From the NCBI GenBank assembly GCA_963825845.1, contig CAWGVL010000011.1, positions 59,690 through 123,689 of the forward strand: a DNA stretch of 64,000 nt, in the 5' to 3' direction. The position numbers were made by a program, and so were the translations under genes. The stretch's first letter is position 1, and every line of letters begins with the position of its first letter. This DNA comes from DASQDN01 sp963825845 (GTDB lineage Bacteria; Acidobacteriota; Terriglobia; Bryobacterales; Bryobacteraceae). The notes under the pieces are model-generated. The model did not search any database. It was not told the origin of the DNA and saw nothing but the letters and a program-made list of their open reading frames with translations. Shown in pieces: positions 24,647 to 34,600 of this stretch.

Positions 24647-27600
24647 GCCGATCCCGTTTGCGCGAGCGCTTCAACCTTATCCGCAAGTTGTTCGTCCATG
24701 CGCCGCAAACGCGCGAGCAACATCCGGACAACCCCTTGCATAATCTGCGCATTCGACTGCATGATCTCCAGGAACTGCTCCTGCCCAACCCGCAGAACAA
24801 TGGTCTCCTCAACCGCGATAGCATCGGCCGAACGGACAGAACTGTCAAGGACTGCCATCTCGCCAAGCGGGTGGGCCCAGGTCAGGAGAGCGATCTCACG
24901 ACCGCGCTTCTGAATGCGAACAGAACCGCTCACGATGACGTACAAACAATCGGCAGGATCACCATCGCGACAGATGACGCTTTGGGCCGCGAAGGTCTGC
25001 TCTTCAGCGATCTGAGCGACTCGGGATAGTTCTTCGCCCGGGATGTCCTGGAACAGCGGAACAGATTTCAGTAATATTGTTTTTTCCAACGTGGTAAGCA
25101 TGCGGCTGTCCTCCTTTTCGAAGTCCGCGACGTTCAATTGAGGTAATCGTCGAGCCAGATCCGGATGACGGCGTATGCGTGATACAAACACTTCACGGAT
25201 CAGACGGGATGTTGAAACGTCCTGCCAATCGATTTGCTCCAGCGCTACTGGCAGGCCAGTGCTGAGAACGTAGTCAAGAGCAATGGCTCTCAGCCATTCG
25301 TCTTCTGAATTGACCGATTCTTTCAGCCAGGCCAACAGGTGCGGGGAGGCCGCATCGGAATGTACAGGTGTGCCGGGCCGGCTGGTTGCTCTTTCGTAGC
25401 GTTCGAGCAGCGATGATATTTTGTGACGCTCCGCGGGCGTCAGCAGTGTGTCGAATAGCTCCAGAACGAAAGGCAATCTTGCCCGATCTCGATTGTGCAA
25501 GATCTGGATACAAGGCTCGATCGGCGAGTCGGGTTGATTGAGGGAAGCTAAACGGATAATCGCAGGGAGAAGCCTTGAGATCGAGGTCTCGAGATAATCC
25601 CGAATCAGTAGAGCATTGTCGGTGTTCGGAAGCGCACGAACCACCTCATCGAGTGCGCCAGCAGTACGAATCAGGTCTGAGCGCAATTTTTGGGCGATCG
25701 CCTCTGCATCTGCCGGTACCGCCATCTTTCGCGTAATTACCAGAAGCGACTCAGACGCCTGGTTGGCCAGAGCGGGCCAGTGTCCGTCAACTTCGCGCAG
25801 CAACACCGAGTACGTCGTGGCTGACGGACAGATCCTCATCGCCCGGAGTGATGCTCGTCGCGTGTTCAGAGGAAGCTTCTTGTCGAGTTGATCCATCAGG
25901 ACAGGCAAAACGGCATCCGAAGGCAAGGCAGCAAGGGCAGTGCGAACCGCTACGAACAGAGCTGAATCACTGAGAGACGCCGTGATCAATCGTGCGTGCT
26001 CTTCGCAGGGGTGAGTAGCGGCCGTCTCCAAAGCCCTGGCGCGCACTTCTCTGGAAGGGTCAGCAAGGGCGGCCCCCAGCATGGCTGTCGTGAGGACACC
26101 GTCGACACGTGAGCTTTCCTCCAGAGCGGCGACGCGCTCTTCAACATCACTGCTCCGAAGCATGTTCTCCAGCGCCTCGCGGGCGTCAGGCGTGCCGCTA
26201 CCGTTCAGCTTCGTGAGAGTTGCGTACGCGGCGGCGCGGATCCCCGGTTTACTATCGTCCAGCCGCCCCATGATCACATCCCGTAGCTCGTTCACGCCTG
26301 TGGCGCCGATGACCCTGATCGCCTCAATCGCGTCCGTGCCTTCCTTGGTCGCGAGTTGCTTCAGGGCCTCGTTCGTGACGATCGTCTTATCGTATGCGGC
26401 CAGTTGAAGGATGCGTGCCTTGACCTCGGGCTCCCCTTGCTCGAGCAGCCGTTGGATCGTGTCACGCCACGGGGTAAGCGGAATAGGAGCGATCATTCCC
26501 AACACAAACAATCTTTGAGCCGCGTCGCCCTCTGCCAAGGCTCGATCGATAACTTGAACGGTAAGGGCATCGGTCGCGCTCACTTCGAGATCTTCTGGCG
26601 GCAAACGACGGTTTGCGATGGCAGACTGCAATTCGGCGACGTAGAGCGACTTCAGCTTTGATAGCGAGACGGCCCACGCGCCACAGAACAGCAAGGCTAC
26701 TATGCTGAGTTGAGCGACGGTAAGAAAGTACAGGAGAACGAATATCATCACGCCCGCGGCGCCCTCCGTGATGCTTTTGAGGCTGCCGGTGATGAACGGC
26801 TTTGCTACGCTCCGCAGGTTGGGCGATACGGGTAGCCACAGAAGCTCGAGCCCTCCGTTGTGGAGAGTAAACCGGAAAGTCTGATCCGAGAACCTGGCCG
26901 ACACAGCACTCCACAGCACGGGCCACAGCAAGATCGACAACGACCCTAACCCCAACGTCACCGGCAAGACTGCCATGACGAGCACTACGCCAAAAAGCTG
27001 AAATGCGCGACCTGCCACTATAAACTGCAGCACCAGAGTGCTAATCCCGGTGACTGCGTAAAATTGTCCGAAGAATCCTACCAGATCGGTTTCGGTCTGC
27101 AATGTTCTCGAGGAGAGAATCTTGAACTGGTAGTCCACGATAGCCGATACGACCGCTGTGCAGATGACGATGATCCCGATCATCCGCAGGTAGGGTGACA
27201 TCAGCATTGGCCCGGATCGGCGTTTCGATGTGGTCCTCGTTTGAACGACCGGAAGTCTCGGCAATCTTGTGGTCACCATCGCGACGGCCGCAGCCCCAAG
27301 CAGGAGAGCGCATACAAGCCACAGCAGGGTATCAGAGCCATAGGCCTTCGAGAAGGGCTTAAGTTGCGGTCCGATCAGAATCGCCGCAAAGGACCCACCG
27401 CCTCCAATGAGCGGGAATAAGCGCTTGGCTTGTCGGGGATCTAACAATTCGGCCGCCAGCAGCCAGAACTGAAGAACCGTAAGAACGTTGATCACCTCCA
27501 TCCACACGTAGAGGACAGGGATTGTCCATCCCTGAAGGCGGAAATGAAGCAAGGCCAGAGACGCTGCGAACACTATGCATACAAGGGGTATGAGTATCGT

Positions 27601-27828
27601 CGGTTGAAGCCGACGTTCGACCTTCGTAAACAGCGCAACAGAAGCGGCAACGGCGATCGCCGCTGCAACCCCCATGAGGGGGAGAAGTGACCTGTCGTAT
27701 CGATTCAGAAAATAGGCGTCACGCACCGATTTGCCTGCGATGGTAACCGCGACAACCCACACATAATGCAGCAGAAGAAGAGCTACCCTGCGCCGCTCGT
27801 CCGGAAGAATCCCAAGCAATCTGATCAT
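24643..27828 (-). CDS. NTT-type nucleotide transporter fused to HEAT repeats and cyclic-nucleotide-binding domain
   Basis: 1,061 residues, intact. The N-terminal half (about 1-430) is an NTT/Npt1-like membrane domain with about 12 helices (YVWMEVINVLTVLQFWLLAA, ELLDPRQAKRLFPLIGGGG). Roughly 440-900 is HEAT-like repeats (PGIRAAAYATLTKL, DPSREVRARALETAATHP, TRRASLRAMRICPS). The C-terminus (about 925-1,050) is a cNMP-binding domain (VPLFQDIPGEELSRVAQIAE, CLYVIVSGSVRIQKRGR, PLGEMAVLDSSVRSADAIAV) with the phosphate-binding Gly-Glu and Arg-Ser-Ala. ATG 27828 is preferred to the TTG at 27852 used by the longer frame. The domain combination implies transport regulated by cAMP or cGMP, matching the cyclase nearby; the substrate is not established. 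Confidence 0.8.
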   Translation of the reverse strand: MIRLLGILPDERRRVALLLLHYVWVVAVTIAGKSVRDAYFLNRYDRSLLPLMGVAAAIAVAASVALFTKVERRLQPTILIPLVCIVFAASLALLHFRLQGWTIPVLYVWMEVINVLTVLQFWLLAAELLDPRQAKRLFPLIGGGGSFAAILIGPQLKPFSKAYGSDTLLWLVCALLLGAAAVAMVTTRLPRLPVVQTRTTSKRRSGPMLMSPYLRMIGIIVICTAVVSAIVDYQFKILSSRTLQTETDLVGFFGQFYAVTGISTLVLQFIVAGRAFQLFGVVLVMAVLPVTLGLGSLSILLWPVLWSAVSARFSDQTFRFTLHNGGLELLWLPVSPNLRSVAKPFITGSLKSITEGAAGVMIFVLLYFLTVAQLSIVALLFCGAWAVSLSKLKSLYVAELQSAIANRRLPPEDLEVSATDALTVQVIDRALAEGDAAQRLFVLGMIAPIPLTPWRDTIQRLLEQGEPEVKARILQLAAYDKTIVTNEALKQLATKEGTDAIEAIRVIGATGVNELRDVIMGRLDDSKPGIRAAAYATLTKLNGSGTPDAREALENMLRSSDVEERVAALEESSRVDGVLTTAMLGAALADPSREVRARALETAATHPCEEHARLITASLSDSALFVAVRTALAALPSDAVLPVLMDQLDKKLPLNTRRASLRAMRICPSATTYSVLLREVDGHWPALANQASESLLVITRKMAVPADAEAIAQKLRSDLIRTAGALDEVVRALPNTDNALLIRDYLETSISRLLPAIIRLASLNQPDSPIEPCIQILHNRDRARLPFVLELFDTLLTPAERHKISSLLERYERATSRPGTPVHSDAASPHLLAWLKESVNSEDEWLRAIALDYVLSTGLPVALEQIDWQDVSTSRLIREVFVSRIRRHPDLARRLPQLNVADFEKEDSRMLTTLEKTILLKSVPLFQDIPGEELSRVAQIAEEQTFAAQSVICRDGDPADCLYVIVSGSVRIQKRGREIALLTWAHPLGEMAVLDSSVRSADAIAVEETIVLRVGQEQFLEIMQSNAQIMQGVVRMLLARLRRMDEQLADKVEALAQTGSA

Positions 27829-28003
27829 GGCCGTCGACCGCCATTGCGCCAATTGGAATCAAGACGCGCAGGTAGCACAGCTAAGACGTACCGTTTTCCG
27901 CGAAGTCGCAAAAAAAGTAGGGACTGTTACGCAGTTCAGAACTCACTCGAACCACGTTGAAGGCCAGATGGTATTCAGTGCCTGAGAGTTTGGCAAACTG
28001 GCA

Positions 28004-28405
28004 TCAAAACTGTACGGCTTTCGCGGTTCCACTCAGACTTTCGACTTTGTACGTTTGCAGCGCTCCCTTTACGAGCTTCGGCCCAGCAAGCGACGTTTTC
28101 GTCGTGGTGAATATGCCAATCGCCTTGATGTTCACCTTACCTGACTCTTGCAAATTAACGTCCGGAAGCAGCAGTGAAAACGTGACTCTCTTCAGATCGG
28201 GCGTTTCTTCGACTGTAACGGTCACCAATGTTCCGATCAGAGTTTTCGCGGTTTGAATCTCGGTTCCGCTGAAGTGCAGCGTCTTTCGCCCCTGGCGAAA
28301 ATCAAACTGCGGCTGACCAGAGATACTGCTGGTCGAATAGGTGATTCGGACTTTGCCACCTTCCAATTCGTACAGGTTAGGCACAGTCTCTGGGGTTGCG
28401 GCCAT
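28004..28405 (-). CDS. small protein of unknown function
   Basis: 133 residues, no recognised family. The sequence is beta-rich (VRITYSTSSISGQPQFDFRQ, LHFSGTEIQTAKTLIG, TLVTVTVEETPDLKRVTFSL) with no signal peptide, membrane helix or cysteine. ATG 28405 is supported by AAGGAG about 6 bases upstream; the frame continues to 28462 with no good ribosome-binding site. It is the last gene of the minus-strand run that begins with PSD1 at 38.8 kb, 64 bases after the beta-propeller gene. It may belong to that operon or be independent; no function can be given. Confidence 0.6.
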   Translation of the reverse strand: MAATPETVPNLYELEGGKVRITYSTSSISGQPQFDFRQGRKTLHFSGTEIQTAKTLIGTLVTVTVEETPDLKRVTFSLLLPDVNLQESGKVNIKAIGIFTTTKTSLAGPKLVKGALQTYKVESLSGTAKAVQF

Positions 28406-28468
28406 CTTGTGCTCCTTCGGATGCTGGTTGCGAATTCGATTATTGTCCTGAAGATGCAACAAGTCACC

Positions 28469-29782
28469 TCAACGCTTTGGTGAATTTTTCTGTCCGAAAG
28501 CGTACAGGTGATTCTCGGTCCTCACATAGATGTTCCCATCACTTAACGCCGGCGTAGCCAGGACTGCACCGTCCAGCTTGTTTGTGGCCAGCACTTTCAA
28601 CGTCTCGCCACCATCCACTACAACGACAACGCCCTCGGCGGACGCAATGTACACCTTATTGTCGGCTGCCACAGGCGATGCGTAATAGTAGCCCAATGCT
28701 CCCAGCCGGCCGCTGTAAACCAGTTCGCCCGTCTTTGCCGCCCGGGCAAAAACGATGCCGCCGTTTTGGAAAGTATAGAGGCGTCCGTTGTAGTACAGAG
28801 GCGAGGGAACGCCGGGCACGCCCCGCCGCTCGGACCAAACGATATTCGCCGGCGTGACTTCACCTTTGTGGCCCGGCCGAACCGCCATCACGCGAGCCCC
28901 GTTGTTGGCGTACATTTGAGCAGCCCTCGCAGGATTCCGCTTTTCAGCCTCTGGATCCATAATGATGTCGGGCGCGGCCAAATAGAGCACTCCATCACCG
29001 ATAACAGGCGTACTCTTGCCGCACGGCGGCAGTCCTCCCACCCACCATCGCTCGGTCCCATCCGCGAGGTTGTATGCCATGAGGCGTTGATTCGGTTTGA
29101 AATCACCGCCCAATACGACAATCTCGTCGATGCCGTCGTGGCGCCAATGCACAGGAGTGGACCATCCATACTGGAACAACGATCGGTCCGTTTTCCAGAC
29201 CGTTCGACCATCGCGTCGATTGAGGGCGAGTAGATATGACTCTTTTCCCTGATGATTGAGCACCAGCAGTTCACCGGCAACGATTGGTGAAGCAACTGCG
29301 CCGTAAGGATTTTCGGGTAAAGGAAGCCTCTTTTCCCAGATTTGTTTGCCGTTCAGATCGTAGGCGACAAGCCCGTAGGAGCCGAAGTAGACGTAGACTC
29401 GCTCTCCGTCAGTGACCGGTGTGGCGCCGGCGGGACTACTCAGTTCATGAACGTCCTCGATCGCGGCTGCCGAAACGCTGCTCCGCCAGAGGACCTTGCC
29501 ACTATGACGATCAATGCACAGCGTATCGAGACGCTTCTTTGTCCTATCGACCTCGGTCACGAAGATACGTGAACCCCATATGACCGGCGAGGAGAGTCCC
29601 GGGCCTAAAGGAGTCTTCCAGAGAACATTTTGATTCGGCCCAAATTGAACGGGCGGCTTGCCTGCGCCGATCCCTGATGAGTTCGGGCCTCTAAACTGCG
29701 GCCAGGACGTTGTTGCGTCGTTCACCGCCGCACTCGCTGACAGAACGGTTGCCAGAACAATAATCCGGGACACGCGTATCAT
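28469..29782 (-). CDS. PQQ-like beta-propeller repeat protein, secreted
   Basis: 437 residues with a signal peptide (residues 1 to about 20). The mature protein begins SWPQFRGPNSSG, the standard acidobacterial/planctomycete N-terminus of PQQ-binding-like beta-propellers, followed by blades with W/G motifs such as LCIDRHSGKVLWRSS, AYDLNGKQIWEKRLP, LALNRRDGRTVWKTDR and ARAAKTGELVYSGRLGALGY. No catalytic metal or PQQ-coordinating set is apparent, so scaffolding or binding is likelier than dehydrogenase activity. ATG 29782 is supported by a strong GGAGG 6 bases upstream; earlier starts add sequence that overlaps the previous gene. It follows the sulfatase-modifying-factor/esterase gene by 62 bases and shares its operon. 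Confidence 0.8.
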   Translation of the reverse strand: MIRVSRIIVLATVLSASAAVNDATTSWPQFRGPNSSGIGAGKPPVQFGPNQNVLWKTPLGPGLSSPVIWGSRIFVTEVDRTKKRLDTLCIDRHSGKVLWRSSVSAAAIEDVHELSSPAGATPVTDGERVYVYFGSYGLVAYDLNGKQIWEKRLPLPENPYGAVASPIVAGELLVLNHQGKESYLLALNRRDGRTVWKTDRSLFQYGWSTPVHWRHDGIDEIVVLGGDFKPNQRLMAYNLADGTERWWVGGLPPCGKSTPVIGDGVLYLAAPDIIMDPEAEKRNPARAAQMYANNGARVMAVRPGHKGEVTPANIVWSERRGVPGVPSPLYYNGRLYTFQNGGIVFARAAKTGELVYSGRLGALGYYYASPVAADNKVYIASAEGVVVVVDGGETLKVLATNKLDGAVLATPALSDGNIYVRTENHLYAFGQKNSPKR

Positions 29783-29844
29783 GATGACCTCCGGTTTGGC
29801 CGTCTGCGTCATCGTCAGTTTACAAGGTTTAGTGATCGACAGTT

Positions 29845-31614
29845 TCAGGGCTGAAGGAAATGATCCAGCCAATCGAATCCCAGCGACACCGACTCGGGAG
29901 AAGGTGTGTGACCCGTGTGGTGGTTGAAATATCCAACGTTCTTAGGTTTATCGTATAGCTCGTATACCCGGCGCGCGGCGTTGATGTAGTGCCAACTTGC
30001 TTCCTTGTCGAACTCGTCGCCGCCGATCAAGAGGAATGGCCGAGGCGCGATCAAGGCAATCAACTCATGCTGATCAGTGCCTGCGGGCGCAGTGGCGAGC
30101 TTGTCACCCAGGTACCAGTAGTCTTCATAGTTCGAGAAGGCAAAGCCGACCCCGAGTTCGGAAGATACTACGGCACGGATGCGAGGCTCGAACGCGGCTG
30201 CGTACAGCGCCATCTTCCCGCCGAGGGAATGCCCGATGATGCCTATCCGCCCCGCATCGGCATCCGGTAGCGTCTCGATAAAGTCCACCACCTTCCGCGC
30301 ATCCGCAACCCATTTACCGAGTCCAGTCGACCCGGGGTGACGAAGCGCAAGATTTGCCACTGCTTCGCTATAAGACTCTCCATAGCTCTCTCCGAACCAT
30401 CGCACCGCCACCGCCAGATAACCGTGTTGAGCGGCGCTGTATGCAAAGGCGTTGACCCCTTTGCCCGGAGCAAAGTTCCGTCCTCCAAGATCCACGGCCG
30501 CGGGCGTATCTATGTCATAGAACGGCACAATCATCACTGGTAAAGGTTGCCCACTCGTGTTTGGCGGCCGGAGCACATATATCTTCTCCCACAGTCCCGG
30601 CTCCATCTCCAGTTCGATCATCTGTCCTGCAAAGTTGCGTTGTGACACATCACGGATGACCCTTGCGGTCACTTTGTCGCGTGGCAGTTTTGGCTCTTGC
30701 AGCAATGCTTCCCATTTCTTCTTTGTTTCCGCTGACGTCTCTTTCCAGTTCCTGGCAATGTCAGTCAGGGGCCCGATGGAAGATTCAAATCCTTTTGGCG
30801 CCTGGTTGTAGGGCCGGAAGAACGTGTCAGATGGCGTGGACGCTACAGCCTTAGTTCCGGCGCTACGCAGGACGCGAAAACCCGTGAAGCGGCTTTGCGC
30901 GTCTGGGTTCATCGATGAGCGGTAGTCGCGCGACCAACGGGATGTTGAGGATACGAACGACCCGCCGCGGATAACCCGTTCTATACCGGTAAGCGGCCCG
31001 GAAGGATCCCGTACAGCACTCGGACTCGCAACCGCATCGAAGAAATCCTCGCACCACTCCCAGACATTGCCGTACAGGTCAAATATTCCGAGTGCGTTGG
31101 GCTTCCTGGATCTAACGGGAGCAGTCCCCTGCTCCATGGGAGCTTTGAAGACGGCAATGCTCTTTGTGCCAGACACACCGAGGTTTCCAGTGTCCTGAAT
31201 TTGTTGCTGCGATATCGGAGCAGCCGCTCGAATCCATTCCGCTTCCGTGGGCAAGCGATATCCGGTACATGCCGGGTTTCGCCGTCCGGATGACAGATCG
31301 TAGCAGGGGATCAGGCGCTCTTTCGCGCTGCGCAGATTGCAGTAGCGAATCGCGTCCCACCAACTGACGTTCTCAACCGGCCTGTTTACGCCTTTGTATA
31401 TGGAAGGATTATGACCAGTCAGCGCCTCGAAATCTCCCTGCGTGATTTCCGTTGCTCCGATCAGAAACTCGCCTACGGAGACTCGAACTTTGAGGGTTGT
31501 GATCTGGTCTGAAACCTCATAAGCGCCCGCTGGGACCCGTACTAAATCCTCGGCAGCCGAGGCCAATCCGCATCCTCCAAGGAGTGCAACAATAACGCTC
31601 ACCTTTGATGTCAT
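29845..31614 (-). CDS. formylglycine-generating-enzyme-like (SUMF1) domain fused to alpha/beta esterase
   Basis: 589 residues with an N-terminal signal (VIVALLGGCGLASA; the Cys suggests a possible lipoprotein). Residues about 30-260 are a FGE-sulfatase domain: VPAGAYEVSD, GYRLPTEAEWIRAA, GNVWEWCEDFFDAV, RVIRGGSFVSS and FTGFRVLRSAG. Residues about 310-589 are an alpha/beta hydrolase of acetylxylan-esterase/dienelactone type: RIGIIGHSLGGKMALYA (nucleophile Ser), then GGDEFDKEASW (Asp) and HHTGHTPSPE (His). The two catalytic cysteines of true SUMF1 enzymes are not evident, so the first domain may be a structural FGE-like fold. ATG 31614 is preferred over the TTG start that overlaps the transporter stop. 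Member of the PSD1/DUF1501/transporter operon. Confidence 0.8.
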   Translation of the reverse strand: MTSKVSVIVALLGGCGLASAAEDLVRVPAGAYEVSDQITTLKVRVSVGEFLIGATEITQGDFEALTGHNPSIYKGVNRPVENVSWWDAIRYCNLRSAKERLIPCYDLSSGRRNPACTGYRLPTEAEWIRAAAPISQQQIQDTGNLGVSGTKSIAVFKAPMEQGTAPVRSRKPNALGIFDLYGNVWEWCEDFFDAVASPSAVRDPSGPLTGIERVIRGGSFVSSTSRWSRDYRSSMNPDAQSRFTGFRVLRSAGTKAVASTPSDTFFRPYNQAPKGFESSIGPLTDIARNWKETSAETKKKWEALLQEPKLPRDKVTARVIRDVSQRNFAGQMIELEMEPGLWEKIYVLRPPNTSGQPLPVMIVPFYDIDTPAAVDLGGRNFAPGKGVNAFAYSAAQHGYLAVAVRWFGESYGESYSEAVANLALRHPGSTGLGKWVADARKVVDFIETLPDADAGRIGIIGHSLGGKMALYAAAFEPRIRAVVSSELGVGFAFSNYEDYWYLGDKLATAPAGTDQHELIALIAPRPFLLIGGDEFDKEASWHYINAARRVYELYDKPKNVGYFNHHTGHTPSPESVSLGFDWLDHFLQP

Positions 31615-31637
31615 CTGAAGACGTAATGCTAGCGCAA

Positions 31638-34600
31638 TCAAAAACTGTAGCGCAGTCCGATTTGAAGGATGCGTGGATCGCCCGCACTTGTAATGCGACC
31701 GAACACCGATGAAGTAAGGGTAGTATTCGGGTTTCCGAGATTCGCGTGGTTGAAAAGATTAAACACTTCGAGCCGGAGTTCAAGTTTGTGCGATTCGGCA
31801 TACGGCATAGGGAAGTTTTTAAAGACCGAAAGGTCGACCACGGCTAAGCCGGGACCGCGCTCCGTGTTGCGGCCCAACGTACCGAACGTGCCGGGAGCAT
31901 TTTCCCGGAAAGCGGCGGTGTTGAACCAACGAGCAATTTGATCCCCCTTGGACCGGCCGGATTCTAACTTCGGGTCTCCCACGACATCGACTCTATCTTG
32001 CCCAATGCCACTGAAGGAATTATCGACACCGGTGGCGATGGTCAGTGGAGCGCCACTTTGCAGACTGACGATTCCGTTCATCTGCCATCCGTTCGTCACA
32101 TATTTCAGCGCATTCGAGCGAATCGGCGACGGCAACTGATAATTGAACGATCCTGTGAATCGTGCTGCTCTGTGGAAGGTAGATACGCCGTAGTCGCGGT
32201 CGATGCTTGAGTACGGGTGGGTTCCGCCGTTGCCTTCAAACGCGGTGCCGGAATTAAGGTCCATCGTCTTCTGCCAACTGAATCCTGCGAGGAATGTGAG
32301 GTTGCTACTCATCCGGCGTTCGAGACTGACCACAAGCGCGTGATAGTTGGAACGTCCGTAGGTACCGGCAAAGGTGAGCTGGGTGAACTCCGGACGCGGT
32401 CTCCGCCGATCGGTGTTCGTGCGATCCGCGCCCGGTCCGTAAATCGCCGGGTTCAACTCCGCGGCGTGGAACAGATTGCGGCCGATAGCGCCTTGGTACG
32501 CCACTCTCGCCACCATCGAATGAAGCACCGCTTGCTCCACCGAGACGTTCCATTGGTAGATATCAGGGTACGTAAACTCAGGATCAAAACCCACAAACAG
32601 GTACGGCATCGGGAAGGTCTGGCTTGACGATATGGGCCTGGGGTGCGGGAACGGGTTCACATAACCTCTGTACGGATCGATGGTACTGAACGGAGCAGTG
32701 ATATCCACTCGCACGGAATTGGGAGGTGATGTTAGCTGTCGGTTGTAAGTTAGCGCCGACATCTGATCGTGGAATCGCCCGAATCCGGCGCGAACAGACG
32801 TCCTGCTCTGGCCAAAGACATCCCATGCTACTCCCAGCCGGGGATCGAAAAGACCCCAAACGGCGTTCACACCGGAACGCGGCACTCCGGGGTCTCCGGC
32901 CACCAGATGCCCTTTCGACAGATTCGCGAAGCGCTGCGATTTTACGCCTGCATCATAAGCACCTTGATCAAATTGCGAGATCTGGTTCGCAGGAATATCA
33001 GTGAACGGAACAAACGGATTCCAACGAAGGCCCAGATTGAGTGTCAGGTTCCGATTTACTTTGAAATCATCCTGCACGTACAAACCGTACAGGTTGCGTA
33101 CGAGGTTCACATACAGCGGTGTGATTTGGTTGAAGGCTGATGGCTTACCGATCAGGAAATCCGCGAAGTTGTCCCCGGAGTATCGCCCGCCAAACACGAA
33201 ATTGCCGTCCGATTGAAAATCCTGATCGATCAAGCTCTGCTCGCGAGTGGTGTCAAAGCCGAAATCGAGTTGATGCCGGCCGCTTATCCACGACCACGAG
33301 TGCTGCAGGTTGTACTGATTTCTCGGAATTCTGGACAACGCGTACCACGACAGTCCGAAGTAGTTCGTGATACTCATTGAGAAGACGCTGTAGTCCGGGT
33401 TTGACAAGGCATTGAGCTGAATGCCTAGATCACGATGGCCCGGGAAATCGGGCGATGTACCAGTCGGCAGGACGCGGCTATAACTGAGGGTTGTATTCGT
33501 CAGCAAGTTCGGCCGAACCGTGTAGGTATAGTTCGCTACCGCGCTGTGGCTCGACCAGAAGCGGCTGTTGTTGGCCGTCAGGATATTCTTCGGATCGATG
33601 ATGGCCGGATTCTCGAACCGGTCAAAGAAATACCGGAGCGACAGGTGTTGCTCCGTGTTGAAATAATGATCGCCACGAACGAGAAACTGATTGTCTGAAG
33701 TTGTTGTCCGACGTTGAAAGTAAACCAAGCCGTCGTCCGCGGGAGCTACCGGCACGAGTTCAAGCACCTTCAAGGCGACTGGATCAAATTGCGTTGAAGG
33801 TATGACATTCCCCGGGTAAGGCTGTCCGGTTCTCGGATCGGTGAGTTGCCGAGGCAAGCGCGAAAAGTCGCCACGCCGCTGGGCCGCGGTAGGTACGACG
33901 GCCGTTTGGGTGGGCGGATCCTGCCGCACTTCAGTCCCTTGGTAGGAGCCGAAGAAAAAGGTCTTATTCTGACGGATCGGTCCTCCCAGTGAGAAGCCAA
34001 ACTGATTCCGCTTCAAACCGTCGTTACGATTGGCGAAAAAGTTTCGAGCGTTCAGGTTCGCGTTCCTCAGATACTCGAATGCACTGCCATGGAGAGCGTT
34101 TGAACCGGACCTGGTGACAATGTTCACCACACCACCGCCGCGTCCGCCAAACTTGGCTCCGTAGTTATTCGTTTGGAAGCTGAACTCCTGGACTGCATCG
34201 GGATTTGGGACAACGTTGGCGACTTCCGTATACGGATCCTCATTCAGACCTCCGTCCATCACGAAGGTCGTCGAGTTACCGCGCCCCCCACTAGAGGAGA
34301 TCAACTCCGATGCGGCTTCGGGGCGCGTGGAGCCCTGATTCCACGTTCCTGTGGCGGACAGGGTCCCGGGTGTCAGCCTCATCAATTGCAGGACATTGCG
34401 CCCGTTCAACGGAAGGTCATTGATCATCGTCTGATTAATGACTGTGTTCAGCGTGGCGCTGCGCACGTCGACAGCCGCTGCATCCGCCGTAACATTGACC
34501 GTATCGGTCACCGAGCCGACCTGCAGTTCCACATTGAGAGTCGCTTGCTGGTCGACTTGCAGGGTAAGATCCGCCACGTTATAGATTTGAAATCCCACAC

